DNA of 64,000 nucleotides from Owenia fusiformis. Its lineage: Eukaryota > Annelida > Polychaeta > Sabellida > Oweniidae. Shown here piece by piece: positions 24,079 through 37,900 of this stretch. Both the position numbers and the translations under genes were made by a program. Location of the stretch: the NCBI GenBank assembly GCA_903813345.2, contig CAIIXF020000004.1, forward strand, positions 27,469,985 to 27,533,984, in the 5' to 3' direction. The notes beneath the pieces were generated by a model. The model saw only the letters and a list, made by a program, of their open reading frames with translations, made no database searches and had not been told where the DNA came from. Numbering within the stretch: position 1 is the first letter of the stretch; the number at the start of each line of letters is the position of its first letter.

Positions 24079-24474
24079 AAAAGGACGATTCTCGGTTTGG
24101 AGAACAGTCTCCTGGGCTAATAATTTTTTCATGAAAAATATAGAAATATTACCCAAATTAAACTATGAATATTCAAAAGAGGACATTTAAATCTACAAGA
24201 TGTAAAAATGACAAATTGGTCTGAAGCAGGGGTAACGCTCAATTAGACCGATTCAATAAAATACAAGTCTCGATTTGGGGAAGGAAGTTCATCAGTGTAC
24301 TGCCCTAATAATTTTTTGCAAAGAATCTAGAAATATTACCCAAATTAAATTATGACTATTTAAAAGAAGACATTCAAATCTATATTATGTAAAAAAAATC
24401 AAATCTGTCCGAAGCAGGGATAATGCTCATTTAGATTGATGAACTTTGTTCTCCAAACCGAGAATCGTCCTTTC
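24079..24474. mobile_element. MITE with 27-bp terminal inverted repeats
   Basis: GGACGATTCTCGGTTTGGAG at the left is inverted at 24448-24474. Inside, two diverged direct copies of about 190 bp (both with aatattacccaaattaaa and gaagcagggnta) fill the element. No coding capacity. The exact ends and target duplication are unclear. Confidence 0.65.
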
Positions 24475-25138
24475 CATTTGTATTTTTGTCAATTTTGCCA
24501 TATCAAATAGTTTTTTTTCTAGTTTCTGATTTTGGTAGTGTAATTTTCTTTTTCATTTCTCATTTATTCCATATATAATTTATAAAAATACATTACAATA
24601 TTATTGCCTACGTTTTTCAACATTGTCAGCAATAACAGATGAAATGATCCTAGACCTATTTCAATAAGGTAAAAATATATCAGGGTCGTGATGACAAAGG
24701 AACTTGCACCTACTGATAGTTAATCATCAAAAGTCAAAACATTCAAAAATGGCGGAACAGCTTTTTGAAAGTTGGCACGTATCATGTTGCATTCTGGGTG
24801 CCAATCCTTCTTACGGCGTAATGGGGCCTCAAAAATCACCTCAACATTTGAAGAGTCAGCAAAACATGTGAATAGCACTTCAAATTTTTAAGTTCCCATT
24901 TGTCATTATGGACACTAATTCCACTATTTTGTATGTTCCGGAACAGAGAAAATAGAGCACTCAATTCACTGAGGTAAGAATTTATGACATATGTGACAGA
25001 ATGTATTTTTCATAGTATTAGTCATTATTTATGTTCACCACTTTATTGAACTTGGAGAAAAGAAAGTATAGACCATGATTTGGGCTTGCCCAAAATCATA
25101 ACTGCATAATGACTGTGAATAAAATTAAAACACTTTTC

Positions 25139-26216
25139 CAAAGCGTTTGACACGGTGGCTCACGAACGCCTCTTGCTCAAACTCGACTATTATGGAATTC
25201 GCAATAATAACTTGAACTGGTTCAGATCCTGGCTTGTGGGAAGATCACAGCAGGTAGTGCTCGATGGTGAATCAAGTTCAAAAACTCCAGTAAAATCAGG
25301 AGTTCCTCAAGGAACAGTTCTTGGACCACTCTGTTTCCTTGTTTATATCAATGATATGGGCAACAACCTATCATCCTCAGCCAGTCTTAAACTATTTGCT
25401 GACGACAGCCTTTTATTCATGACAGTCGAAAGCAAGCAAGATGCATTAACACTACAGGAGAATCTAGATAAACTGGTCTCCTGGGCATCAACATGGCAAA
25501 TGAAATTCCATCCATCAAAATGCTATGTGCTAAATATTCACAAAGGTAAATCCCCTATCATTCACAATTACACCATGCTAGGGGAAAACCTTAAGTCGGT
25601 AACACACATCCCATACCTAGGTATTGACATCACAAACAACTTACGCTGGACTACACATATTCAAACTATTGTATCCAAAGCCAATAAGATGCTTGGATTT
25701 CTCAGGCGCAACCTCCATCAATGCCCTGAAAAAGTGAAGGCTCAGGCGTATAAGTCACTTGTCCGGCCTAATTTAGAGTATGCCAGCTCGGCATGGGATC
25801 CATACCGACAAAAAGATATTGATATGTTGGAACAGGTACAGAGAAGAGCAGCAAGGTTTGTAACCAAATGTCACTCAAGGGAACCAGGCTGCGTCACCAA
25901 AGCTCTTCAAGACCTACAGTGGGAGCCACTGAAGGAGCGTCGAGAGGCTGCTAGAGTTTTCCTTTTCTACAAAGGAAAGCAAAACCTAGCAGCCATCGAC
26001 GTGCCTCCATACTTCCGCCAACAGATCAATACCAACACTAGGCTGTATCATCCTTCTAAGTTCATACAACCACCAACTAGAACGGATGTATACAAATTTA
26101 GCTATTTCCCTAAGACAATAGCTAAATGGAACACTCTACCTGGTGACATCCTAGACTGTGACAGTCTAAGTAGTTTTAAATCATCATACTATGCCTATGT
26201 CAATAACTGCAATTAA
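25139..26216 (+). CDS. Non-LTR retrotransposon reverse transcriptase, 5'-truncated
   Basis: Reading starts inside motif A (KAFDTVAHERLL at about 25139; first ATG at 25155) and runs uninterrupted for more than 353 codons. Motif B is SGVPQGTVLGPL and motif C is LFADDSLLF. The thumb and C-terminal region (RRAARFVTKCHSREPG, WNTLPGDILDC) are typical of LINE polymerases found in many invertebrates. There is no endonuclease domain or N-terminal reverse transcriptase. The element ends after an A/T-rich 3' tail with short gacata repeats near 26505. It belongs to a different family from the copy at 9465-11120. Confidence 0.9.
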
Positions 26217-27499
26217 ATAGGTGTGTTTTTAATATAGATCTATGTTTTAATGTAAAAGGTCCCCAGTGCACAGCAACAAGCCTGCACTACTGGTAAAGAG
26301 GGGTGATGTCAACGCGGTAGCCTGACAGTCACCCCAGGGTATTTCAACATAAGGAAAGTTCTTTCCATTTTAATGAGTTGCAAACCATAGATCTATTTTT
26401 AAATGTTAAGGTTTTAAATTATATTCTATTCAAATTCTATCACTGTTAAATTATATATCTGCTCTATATGGGCTTATTAGCCTTTTGCAGATTATTGACA
26501 TAGACATAGACCATGGTGTGGATTTTCAACAAGGGAAAATATCAGCTATTGCTTGAAAAAATAATTTTCAGAGATTTCAACGATGAGTTTACCGCATTTC
26601 TTGAACAAAAAAGTTTAAAAATCAAAAAATTTCCAAACATGCACACCGGAAGTCGAAATTTCGAACAGTTTTAATTGCAAATACTTAATGTAACGAGCAA
26701 TTTCTGTAAACAGTTAAGTCAAAACAATGAAGGGATGTGTTAATATTGTATGCAACTGTATCCCTTATCCCTCATGAAAAAGATTGAATAGGAAATATGA
26801 AGTTTATTACCTGAAAAATCTCCAACTCTTCCAAGGAGGATTGGCTCCCAGGATCGAAACTCGATATTTTCCAACAATGAAAACGTCGAAATGTCGTTAT
26901 TTTCTGAAATTAAAACCGACTATAAATTCAAAATAAACAGTTCAAAAGATTCGAACCAATATCTCGATCATTTCTTGTGAGTTTTGGAATTTTTCGTTTG
27001 GAAATAAGACCAAAATTCACGATTTAAATGTTGAAGTGAACAAAATGGCGGCTGTTTGAATTCGAATTTTGTATTACGACATACCCATATATGGGACAGA
27101 ATATCGGTGGTGCACTCTGGGAGCCAATCCTCCTTGAACTCTTCTTTGCAAAACAGCTGCTCGATTGCGCTGGTGTTACACTGAGCGAAAAAGTCAATCC
27201 CCGGGGTATACATGTTGCTTGAGACGACTCCTTCATCATTCCATCCCACGACATTATATGACTATTCTTATACCGCTTCTCATAGATATAAACCGGTTGC
27301 TAGAAATGATATATAGACTAATACTCTACACGAGTGATAACTAAAAGTGAAAAGAGTAGCTTAAGCCACAACTTGCAGTCATAGAACTGGTAGCTCAGGG
27401 TAAGCCTACCCCATGGGCTTTCAACTTTTGAAATTGAGCACAGGAAGTTTGGGCTTTTTCCCTTCCCCATTCTTAGGAGGGATACTGTACATTTCACCG

Positions 27500-27712
27500 A
27501 TCTCTTGACCTCCCAGATGCTCTACAACATACAACACTCCAATTATTTGCTGATGACAGCATCAATCTACAGAGAAGTAAAGACACCACGGATGCCACTC
27601 TACTGCAAGAAGACCAAAATACAGCTGCAGAATGGGAGAAAACTTGGCTGATGAAGTTTCATCCTGACAAATGTACTGCATTGTCTGCCAAGTTGAATCC
27701 CAAAATCTACAT
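27500..27712 (+). pseudogene. LINE reverse-transcriptase fragment
   Basis: An open stretch reads LQLFADDSINLQRSKD and then EKTWLMKFHPDKCTA, i.e. motif C and the following palm region of a non-LTR reverse transcriptase, similar in kind to the 25.1-kb copy. It is cut at both ends. No start codon or flanking domains. Confidence 0.75.
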
Positions 27713-28429
27713 TCACCAATCTCTTTTTGTCAAATACCAGTTCAGTCTAGTTTTGTCATGTTACTAACACAGTTAACTTTGGGAAATAAAATATCAAAGT
27801 ATCATCATGATTAATTGATCTATATTTGGAAGGGAGGAAGACACAGGCATCCAGCCGTATACTCCTAAAACCGATGATTGATGATGATGATTGGTGATGG
27901 TGATATAATGATCAGAAAAATTGATCAATCTTGTATTAAAATGATGATGAGTTGGGAAGGGCAAAAAGCTCCGTTTAGGCCCAAAAACGACTTCATCACT
28001 TCCTGTGAAATTTAGACTCTCTCTGGTGCAATATGAGAGGCATACCGGGAGGCATATCTGAACAACATATTACAGCATTGAATTCTTGGTAAAAATCAAA
28101 TTTTACAAATCTGAAAATCGAACGAGGAACAAACATACATGTAGGTCTAGCTTAAGAAGTTACAATAATCTGATAATCGCCGTATTTAGCGACCATAAAG
28201 TTCAAAAACTATCGCCGAGGAGTGACCAAGTATTAACAAATACATCAGAAAAATCGAATTTCCCCAGAAATAAAGTGGGCACTAATAGAGTACCTCATCA
28301 TTATCATAAGCTTACATATAAAATCGAAACGCCAACATATACGCATGACCAAACGCCCACACAAATGGACAAATGCATAGCTTAAATATTTTCCCTTCAC
28401 GCTTAGGTCAGTTGTGAAAAACATTGCAA

Positions 28430-29060
28430 GCTTAAACTCCCTATTTACTCTAAAATGCGGTGAAAGATAGAGTGACGCATTTTGTGATTCGCTGCACCCC
28501 CTCCCCATAAATATCTATCAATCGATGCGTTGCCACGCGGGTCCAAAACGCCGCTAAAAAGAGGGACTATACTAACAGAAAAGGCATTTTTGTTTTACTT
28601 TGTATGGAACAAGTTTGAAGAAAAACGGTGCAGTTTGAGACTTACAATCTTTGATTTTCAAACATCCGGTACGTCTAAAATTCAAATCAACGGGTTTCAA
28701 CGTGCATAGTTGGACCAGCGTGTCCACACCATTCTCAAAACAATCAATAATCAATGAAGGAAATGTTCAAGTTTAAAAAGTTTCTCGGTATTTCACCAAA
28801 AAAGCTAAAGGTTTTCTGCGCACGTCAATTTCTCGTTTCTTTTTAACATTTTTCCTTATTCTCACAACTTTTGTACGAAACACGATAATCTACAAGGTAC
28901 TTTAAATCGATATCCAACAATCTCTTGTGGAAATAATGAAGATAATCGCGGAATAAGAGTCCTTCAATTCGAGGGCTCATCCTAAGATTTTTACAAAATA
29001 GCTTATTTTGGTCACTGCGATCATTTTTGAAGCTCCCCGTACACTTATGAAATGACACAG
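28430..29060. repeat. Dispersed repeat shared with the 50.8-51.1 kb element
   Basis: Text such as gacgcattttgtgattc, atatctatcaatcgatg, aaatcgatatccaacaatct and tctttttaacatttttc aligns in order with 50790-51115. This is a diverged, end-less copy of the TIR element at 50619-51399. The short ORFs here are accidental. Confidence 0.6.
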
Positions 29061-29509
29061 CAATAAATGTTTGGAAATTTTGACCGAGGGTCCTCGAACC
29101 CCCGGTCGCTACTGAGTTTCCATAAATGTGGGCCTATTTGCATTTTTTTCTCATTTGAAACCTTCTCTAGGCAAAGCGAGTCATGGAATATCCATATAAG
29201 AAAAAGTGCAAATCAGACCCACATGTATGGAGGTACTGTTAGGGGAGACCCTCGGATAAAGATTTATTCATGATTAAATATATCTTTTATGTATTAGGTT
29301 TTCTAATATCTTATCTGAAAAGACACCAACTAAAAATTCCGGACAAATGATTTTTGCCCCCTGACTTCGATATTTATTTTTATTCAAAGCAATAAGAAAC
29401 AAACATTCAAAGAAACAATTATATCAATTTCATGATATTGCTAGTTTATTTATATTCTATATTACACAAGACTATCTAATCTGATTAGACAATTAGACAA
29501 AGTAACACA

Positions 29510-29800
29510 ATTCGTTTTCCAACATTATGCCTTTATCCTACAAAGGGCAGTGGGCACTCCTGCATCCTACATATTGGGCAATGAGCACCCCTTTATCCTA
29601 CACTGGGCAGTGGGCACCCATGTCTAGAAGAAACTAGGGCTAACGTTAGGTCAAAGTTTAAAATGAGAATCTGTAATTGTACGAAATATGACATGGTATA
29701 ATTGAAAGGTCTATGATATTCAAAATGGGCAAATGTCAACTGGTATCCTGAGGGGGTGGGGATGGTGGGGGGGGGTGGGATGGTGAGGGGGGTGAGGTAT
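29510..29800. repeat. Short tandem repeats and a G-rich tract
   Basis: The phrase tatcctacaaagggcagtgg repeats three times at 29530-29620. At about 29750-29800 the plus strand has more than four runs of three or more G, a possible G-quadruplex. No gene is seen from 27.8 to 31.9 kb. Confidence 0.5.
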
Positions 29801-30219
29801 CTATTCAGAAAGGAGTCTCATCCACATACATAGAACTGCAGAAAATGAGAAAATATATTTTGCTAAATCACCAATACATACATACCCCCCCTCTTATCTA
29901 TAGGAGTTTGGAACGATCAAGACAAAAGGGGCGTGGTTATCACGTCAGGTTTTACAAGATACTCTATTTGTACATGCTAATATATTTCTTATTGGGACTT
30001 ACATTTAACAATAAATACAAAAATATACATTTATGTACATTATGTGTTATTTTGTACATAATCTCCGGGTAAGTTATTATAACACCATATATGGTAACAT
30101 TACATAGTCAAAACATAGTTTTGAGAGCTGTCAACAAATAGTATTGATAGTATGGCAATGAATCTAATGATTTTTTGTAACGACAGAACTACAAAAAGAA
30201 ATAGAATATATTTGATTTG

Positions 30220-31938
30220 TACAGGGTGTCAAAAAAGTCCCGTTCCACATGCTACAGCTAAAACTTGAATATATGGTACCTAGTGTGATATACCATTGGA
30301 AAGATCATCCAAAGTTACATTAACTCACCAACTTTCAAGTATGGATGAAATTTACCTATTCTTTCACGATGTCATAAATAGTTAGAGTGCCCTCCTCCGG
30401 CAGCTTTTATTGCATCAAATTGAGAACATCCTGCGAACAACACTGCGACAGAAATCATGTATAAGTCATTGCGCATAATTAGATCACATGATTCAGTTTA
30501 ATCGGGTGCTTTCAAATGTTATATTGTTATTATTCAATGGTTATAGCAGGGGGAAGAAGGATTCTGGATACCTGCTTAGGAGGATGATTGAGCAGGATAT
30601 GACACTTAAATTATTATTTTTTTCACAATTCACATCTTACAAAAAGTCTCCACCACTTTCCACTGACTCTCTATTTACTACACATCAAACAAATGGGTTA
30701 AATTTACTGCCATGTACATGTATTGCCATTTTGAGTTTCTTTATCTCTGATCTAAAAATCCTGCCAAATTGCCATGTTTTTTTTAGGTGTATGGCGCCCT
30801 CAAGTTATACAATTTCTGAATTTGATTAACAGGTTTCAAACATATACCAACCAACATAACTGGTCTTTCCAATGAAATATCACATTTTGTTCCATACATT
30901 TTGGTTTTGCCTGTAGAGGGGTGAGACCTCTACAGGCAAATTAATTTTACTAACAAAATTAATGCCATGCTTTCATTTACATTACTAAATTCATTTGATT
31001 AAAATATCAATTCATTTAGAATAATTAATTGATTGATTAATTATGATTAATTTACAAACAGATCAAAGAAACATGACAACAAAAAACAAAAAATATAATT
31101 AATTTTAAAATACAAATAGAAACATTATTAAAAAGTAAAATTCCACAACATAGCTAAAAATATTAAATATCATATAGTCATATTGCTCATCACATTATAA
31201 ATTATTGACTATAACTGCCTTTTCCTTACTTCCTTTAAAGTTTGCGTCATCTTAGAAGATTTATCTGATTGATAGACCCTGCCACTGTAAATCAATGAAG
31301 TTATGATATATTGGCTAGATTGGTCATGTCATAGGTTGTTCTTTTCAAGAAGTTAATGCAGGAGGTATTTTATGACATTTTTGCATGGACAAATTGCAAG
31401 CTAAAACCAACTGGATCATCAATCTAGGCAATATAGCATAGCTTCTTTGATTTACCAAAAGGAAGGTATAACTTAGTTAAAGAATCCAAAGGTTTATTTT
31501 GAAATGGTTTAAATTGTGGATTCAGTCATGGCTGAGATTGCAAATTAATATAAGAGTTTGTGAATTTACTCTTTTAGCTTAAACACTAACAGTAGTACAT
31601 GTATATCATTGATAGAATCCTCACATTGTGATTGGTCAATATCGTACCATGTGATCAAAAATATCAAATATATTTCACACTTCAAATTTTGAATTGATAA
31701 GACTCATTGCTTATTTGTGGACTCTGATCATAGGCCTAATAATGATATACTAAAACAAATATTCCATTCTATGTTCATGCGATACCTGCAGGAATATATG
31801 CAGTACTGCCTTTGTTTACCCTGCACATATCATTGAAAGATGAATAAAGCATTTGCATTCATAGAATGAAGATTTACTTAGTCGTTTTCTGAATATAAAC
31901 ATATTATTTCATGCATATTAGTATTATGGATGCTCAAC
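30220..31938. other. Intergenic, repeat remnants, RSF1 3' flank
   Basis: The start acagggtgtcaaaaaagtcc (30223) looks like a degraded transposon end. The stretch at about 30450-30600 is a copy of 18195-18350 (cataattagatcacatgatt, gaagaaggattctggata). The remainder is AT-rich. A minus-strand AATAAA-type signal (TTTATT at about 31493) could serve RSF1, but this is only a guess. Confidence 0.4.
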
Positions 31939-34900
31939 TCATAAAATAGTTAAGCTCTTTGAACCCCCCTCTACAAATTCTATAAGGTCTTCAACTTCGG
32001 ATAAGTCCGAGCCTCTAAGGTCATTGATATCGTCAGTTATTGGTAAACTTGTGTCTAAATCTCCATCATTATTTTCATTTTTCGTTTCTTTTAAGATATC
32101 TTCTATCATGAATGCACCGTGTTTAATTTTTGGAGGATTTTTTATTTCATGTTTAGTTTGAGCGTCATGCTCTTCCTGATCGTTACTATGGTGACCATTC
32201 ATGTGCTCAGTTTTTGTTTCACTAGTGGAAGGATTTTCTAATTTGGAATCATCTACGATTTCTTTCGAGGGGGCGTCATCACCAGTGTTGTCCTCAACTT
32301 CAGTTTTTTCTGAATCAGATTCAATAACGTTACTTTTCTTTTTGTTTTTTTCATTCGAGTCACTTTCTTCCGTTTCTGATTCCACCTTCTTTTTCTTCGA
32401 TCTATGTTTTGAACTGCTATCTGAATCGGAGTAATATTTTTTCTTTTTCTTTTTAAATTTCCGTTTTCTCATTTTACGAGCATATCTCTCATCAACCTCA
32501 CTTAAATGGTCTTCAAAATCGCTATCATCCTCATACTTGTGTTTCTTTTTCTTAAGTTTGCGATCATTTTCACTGTCACTTTCAGATTCTGTTTGTACTT
32601 TATGAGATTTTTTCCGTGATTTTCTACTCGATCGATCCCTTGATGAATCACTAGCATCCGACCAATCAGATTCATCCCGAGATTTACGTGATTTTTTCTT
32701 TGGTTTTACTGGTCCACTATTGTCAGAGTTTGTTGAATCTTGTTCCGTCTCTGATCCTGATAAATCAGATTCCGATGGCTCCCTGTATTTAACCCGTTTT
32801 TTCTTGGCTTTTTTAGCCTGATTGCGTGCAGATCTACGTGTTGATGCACGAGTGGAGCGTTTATGTCGACCTTCTTCCTCACTGTCATAGTCACTTCCTA
32901 CCACTGGAACAAATAAAGAATGTTTTTGTATTATTTTGTACTATGAAGCATTGAAATGAAAAATACAATAACTGGATTACCTCTTCGGCTAAATTGCCTC
33001 ATCTGTTTAAATTAACCTCACCTATTTGTGGGTAAATCATACAAAAATAGCAGTAATTAATTATAAAACCTAGAATTTAATACACAGAAGCAACCGTAAC
33101 ATTTTCATATCCCCTGAAAATGGAAATACAATGTTCTGCAGAGAACCAGGTATCCAAAATGGCCACCATAATATTACCCAGAATGCCCAAAACAAATTAG
33201 TTCGTGCATTTCGTAGAAATCAATCTGTCAAATGCCTAGAGTCAGAATGAGATTTTCTAATCATACCGAAATCATCTTTGTAGCCGTAGAGATAGTCATC
33301 GCGTCGGCTACGACGACTGTTTCTACTAGTACGACGTGAAACTTTACGCTTGTTCTTTCTTCGAGAGAATGATGCAAACTCATCTGAGTCGAAATCATCG
33401 GTGGCTACAGCATCTTCGGAGGCGTCAGACACTGAATCGCTGAAAACAGAAATAGGACGTTAAAAAATAATAATTTTAGCAATAATTCCAGTAATCTATG
33501 ATAATCTTTTAAAGCCCACAAAATGTGAAAATGACAAGTTTCAAGTATAATACTCCTGGTTGACCATTCTAAATACATCCAATAATAGTAATATTATTAC
33601 CAAATTGTTCCATGCCAGATAAAGAAGATCACTACAGAATGCTGGGAGTCAACCTCCTTGATATATTTATTTCAAAACATGGCATTACTCCAAATTATTC
33701 CAAATGTATATGTTTCATAAGGGATCCTCTCGACGGTTCAATGCAGAGTATTACCCCTCCTCCCCATTTGTTGGCAAGCAGAGTCAAGTTAATGAAATGC
33801 TCCCTAAGGTTTAAAAATGAAGCAATACTCTATATTTTATTCATGTTAATTTTTGCAATTTTTGTATAAATTAAACACAACATAACATTCTTCATACCAT
33901 GTGGTCCAAAGACGAGCAATAATCACTACCCTCTCAATATGATAAATAAATGGAAAGGCATCTTACTCTGTTGCTTTGTATTCATCTGTATCATCATCGT
34001 CATCACCATCACTGTCAAGTTGCGTCAATTTACGTCCTTTCTTACGTCTTCTTGCCGCAACTTTCCCAACAGGTTCTGGTTTACCGTCATCTGATTCTTC
34101 TTTCTCGCTTTTTTCTTCAAATCCGATTATATTAGACATGTCTTTTCCCCTGGATTGGCCTGAAATACAGAAAAGATAAGACATTTCCTTCCTAAAATTT
34201 TGAAATGGAAGCGTTTAATGATCTTTAATCTTTTATTACATGTCTTATCCTATTAGATTATAGAATCTTAAATTTCTAAGAGCTGTATTTGGCTACATGG
34301 TAGTTGACACAAATAAATAATGGTCATGCAAAATGTCACCATCTGCCATTTTTACAGATGCCATGTTACAGATGTTAAACACAAACCACCATCCACAAAA
34401 AATTTGAGACAATAACAATATGACACTTGTGGAAGTGATATAACAATCAAATATAGTTCACATATCTCTCACCAGGTGGCCTTTCATATTTGTTGTACTC
34501 AACGACCTCATCTTTAATGGCGCCATCTATCAGTTCATCATATTCTGTAAATTTATAATTGATCGTTTTGCGCTGTCTTGTTTGGCGAGGTAATGACCCA
34601 AATCTGTCGGATTCAGATGAACTACTGCTGCTAGATTCTGATTGGCTCTCGCTACTTTTTGCTCTTGACTTATATGACTTATAATTGTAGTCATCTGATA
34701 GGTCGCTCTCATAGTACTTCGGCTTTTTGCGTTTTTTCTTTGTGACAACTTTTTCCTAAAATAATGAAAATCATACATTTTATATATTTTTTCATCATAG
34801 TGATATTTAGAGATTTTAACAGATATTTCTATTTCACGTTCTTTCATTTCATGTCTAGGTATCTGTACAACAATGTCCTCATAGAACCTGCAATGAGACA

Positions 34901-37900
34901 GAGCAGAGTATTCTTATTAAAAAGTACATTAAGACTTATTTCAAATATAATTTTGCAAAACTAGCTTAAAGATTTCTGATTACCAAAATGTGGCTGACAG
35001 TTTTGTTTTTTTGACAGAGTTATCACAAACCTCTCTGATGATGATATTTTGAGCGTGCAAAAATATATTTTACCTTTTCATCATTGGCTGGTAGGATATT
35101 GTTCAGGCTAATTCCCACAAAGGCCAGCCGTTCTTTTCTCTTAATCTCCCTCTCCCTGGCTTTATAAAGAGCGTTCACTTTCTTCAGAGCTTCCTGTAGC
35201 TCCAGAACTAGCATTTTCTGCAACAGTGTTTTCATGATATATTGGATTTGCAAAAGTGGCATCAATGTTATAAATATTTATGCAATAGTGTTTTCATGAT
35301 AGTCAATTTTTACAACTCGTAAGAGCTTTCACAATTTTCATAGTCAACAATAAAGATAAACAATTTAGTCAAAATATTGTAAAAGACATTGTATTTATAG
35401 GAACAATTTTCACAGACTTGTAAATCAATTTTTTTCTAACTCGCAATTTTTCCAAGTGCCTCAATTTATGCCTGGATTAGGCCTACATATTTAATTTGAG
35501 GCATCCAAAATTCATAATTTTACACTCATGTGAATAAATGGAAATTGAAGAAGTCTGCCAATTTTATGTGTTTTACAGAAATAATTTGAATCCACGAAGT
35601 AATGTTTTTAGGAAAATTAATGAGAAGACCCCCTCTGATAAATACAAAATTCTTACATGCTGGCATGGAGGGCAGAACCAATCACCATCAGGTATGATGA
35701 ATAGTGGGGGTCTTAAACAGGAGGTGTGATACCCAGCATCACACTTGTCACAAAGGAGGATCTGTAAAAACAAGATAAATCTCATTAAAAATGTAATAAA
35801 AAGTACATGTTATATGAACCAGTGAAATGAAGGGCCCTGTTTTGAACTGGAGAGTGGAAAGAGTGAAGCAATAAATGGAAAAGAACATGGAATAAGGTTA
35901 AAAAAGGGCATGTTGGTAACATTCGAAATTGTTTGACAAATATTGGGCCCTCATCATTTCTCATTTATTCCATATATAATATATAAAAATACAATACAAT
36001 ATTATTGCCTATGTTTTTCAAAAATCTTAATGAGATGAAGTGACATAACACAATTAGATATGAACTCCTCGAGATTGTTGGAATACATTAAACTTCAAAT
36101 AAGTGTCCAAAAGAATTGAATTAACAGTAAACAAAACAGACATGCATGAAGTTAACACTCTAAATTGTGTAGAAATCATAAAATATGAGGTGATTCATTC
36201 AGATATTTATGAGAAAAAGCGAATTTACACATATCAAGCAGACGTAAAAACCTTTCAGGTCAAGCTGACATACCTGGTCTGGATGGTCTGCCTTGTCACA
36301 TTTAGAGCAAACAAAGTCATCTTCCTCTTCTGAGGATTCCTTTTTTTGACCTGAAAAATGAAATCCTAATCTTAAATATGGAATTTCTTGGAAAAGATTT
36401 GCAAAGAGTAAGTTCTCTCTAAAAAATCCTTTCTCAAATATTTAATAATATTTCTCTATTATGTGAAAAATGATATTATATGATTTCTAGGTTTTGGTAT
36501 TTTTCGAGACTCAAAAAGTGTTATGACATCCGGGACAACAATCCTAACATTGCACAATTTGGACAATATTCCAGGACAGTTTGCACAAACAAAAGACTTT
36601 TTAAGTAGAATGATTTGAGAGGTTTTTCAGACAGGGGTTCATTTAATATGAAGTCAATTAGTCATCTGATGTTCAGAAACAGATGTTTCACTTGTAAACT
36701 GTTTCACTTCACAGGTTTTACTGTACATCTATGCAATACTAAGCCCAGTAATGTCCATAATTGCATTAACACCTAGCTTAGTGGTACATGCCCGTAGCCA
36801 GCTTTTGCCAAGGGGGTCTCCCTTTTTCAAAATTCCGGGGGATCACATCTAACAACATTGGCCCTAAATCACTCGAAGATTTCAGAATGGTGAAAAACTG
36901 CATGGTTTTGAAATAATTTTTGCTCAAACTCCCCTAGCTATGGGCTTTTGGTGGATAGCCACAATTTCTTACTTTTTCAAAAACTCCAAGGGTTCACATT
37001 TGACAACTTTGGCCCCAAATAACTTGAAAAGTGTTCAGAATGGCAAAAATCTGAATTTTGAAACAATTTTTGGCCAGGGGTGTTCGCTCAACACCCCCCC
37101 CTTGGCTATGGGCCTGAGGTAGGAAGCCATAATTTCTTACTTCTGCTCAGAGCTCGTTTCAGGTTCCTCCCCACAGGTTCATACTCAGAGCCTGACTCCT
37201 CTTTCATCAGGTCATCAGAATCGGCTGTTTTATCCCAGGGGTTATCTTCTTCAGAACTCTCAGGTTCAGCGATATCTTCAGATTCTTCAGTTGTTGACGC
37301 AGACATCAAACGGCCTTTCCTACTGGATGGCGCCCATTCATTATCCCCGACAACTTTCTAAAAATCAATTGAAAAGTTGATTAAAGTTGCAAGAATCAGT
37401 GGATCCATATGGTGAAATGAGCTTTCTCCAAAATGAAGCAAAAGTTGGGGATCAATGGTGATAGATAAACTAAGTTTAAAGTATGGACTCTCAGAAAAAA
37501 TTAAAATCATGAGTTGTTGATGCAGACATTAAACAACGTTTCCTAAAAGATGGTGCCTATTCATTGTCCCCGATAATTTTCTGATAATTATTTGAGACTG
37601 CATGGATATTTAAGAAAATGTCACCACCTGCCATTTGTTACAGATGCCGAATTCCAAACACCACAAGACGCCAAACGTAGTCACCAAAAAGTTGAAAACC
37701 ATAACAATTGTGGTGATGATGACATCAAAAAAGTTGATTAAAATCAATATGGTGGATAAGATGGATCCATATGGTGAAAAAGTCATTTCTCCAAAATGAA
37801 TAAAAAGTAGGAGATCTGATCAATCATAATGGTGTTATGAAATCAAGTATGGAATCCTACTTTATTCGTCCAAAAGGTGTTGACAACGATAAATAGTTTG

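Noticed and set aside
26968-27254. Minus-strand ORFs (93 and 76 codons) with KEDWLPECTTDI and a GTATGT after ATATGG as a first exon
   Set aside because: Two frames are equally open and no downstream exon or family was found. Similar short text (ggattggctcccag) at 26836 and an inverted relative at 24785 suggests repeat DNA.
28086-28508. ORFs of 87-99 codons on both strands
   Set aside because: They overlap each other in a dispersed repeat with a relative at 50.8 kb, and no domain is seen.
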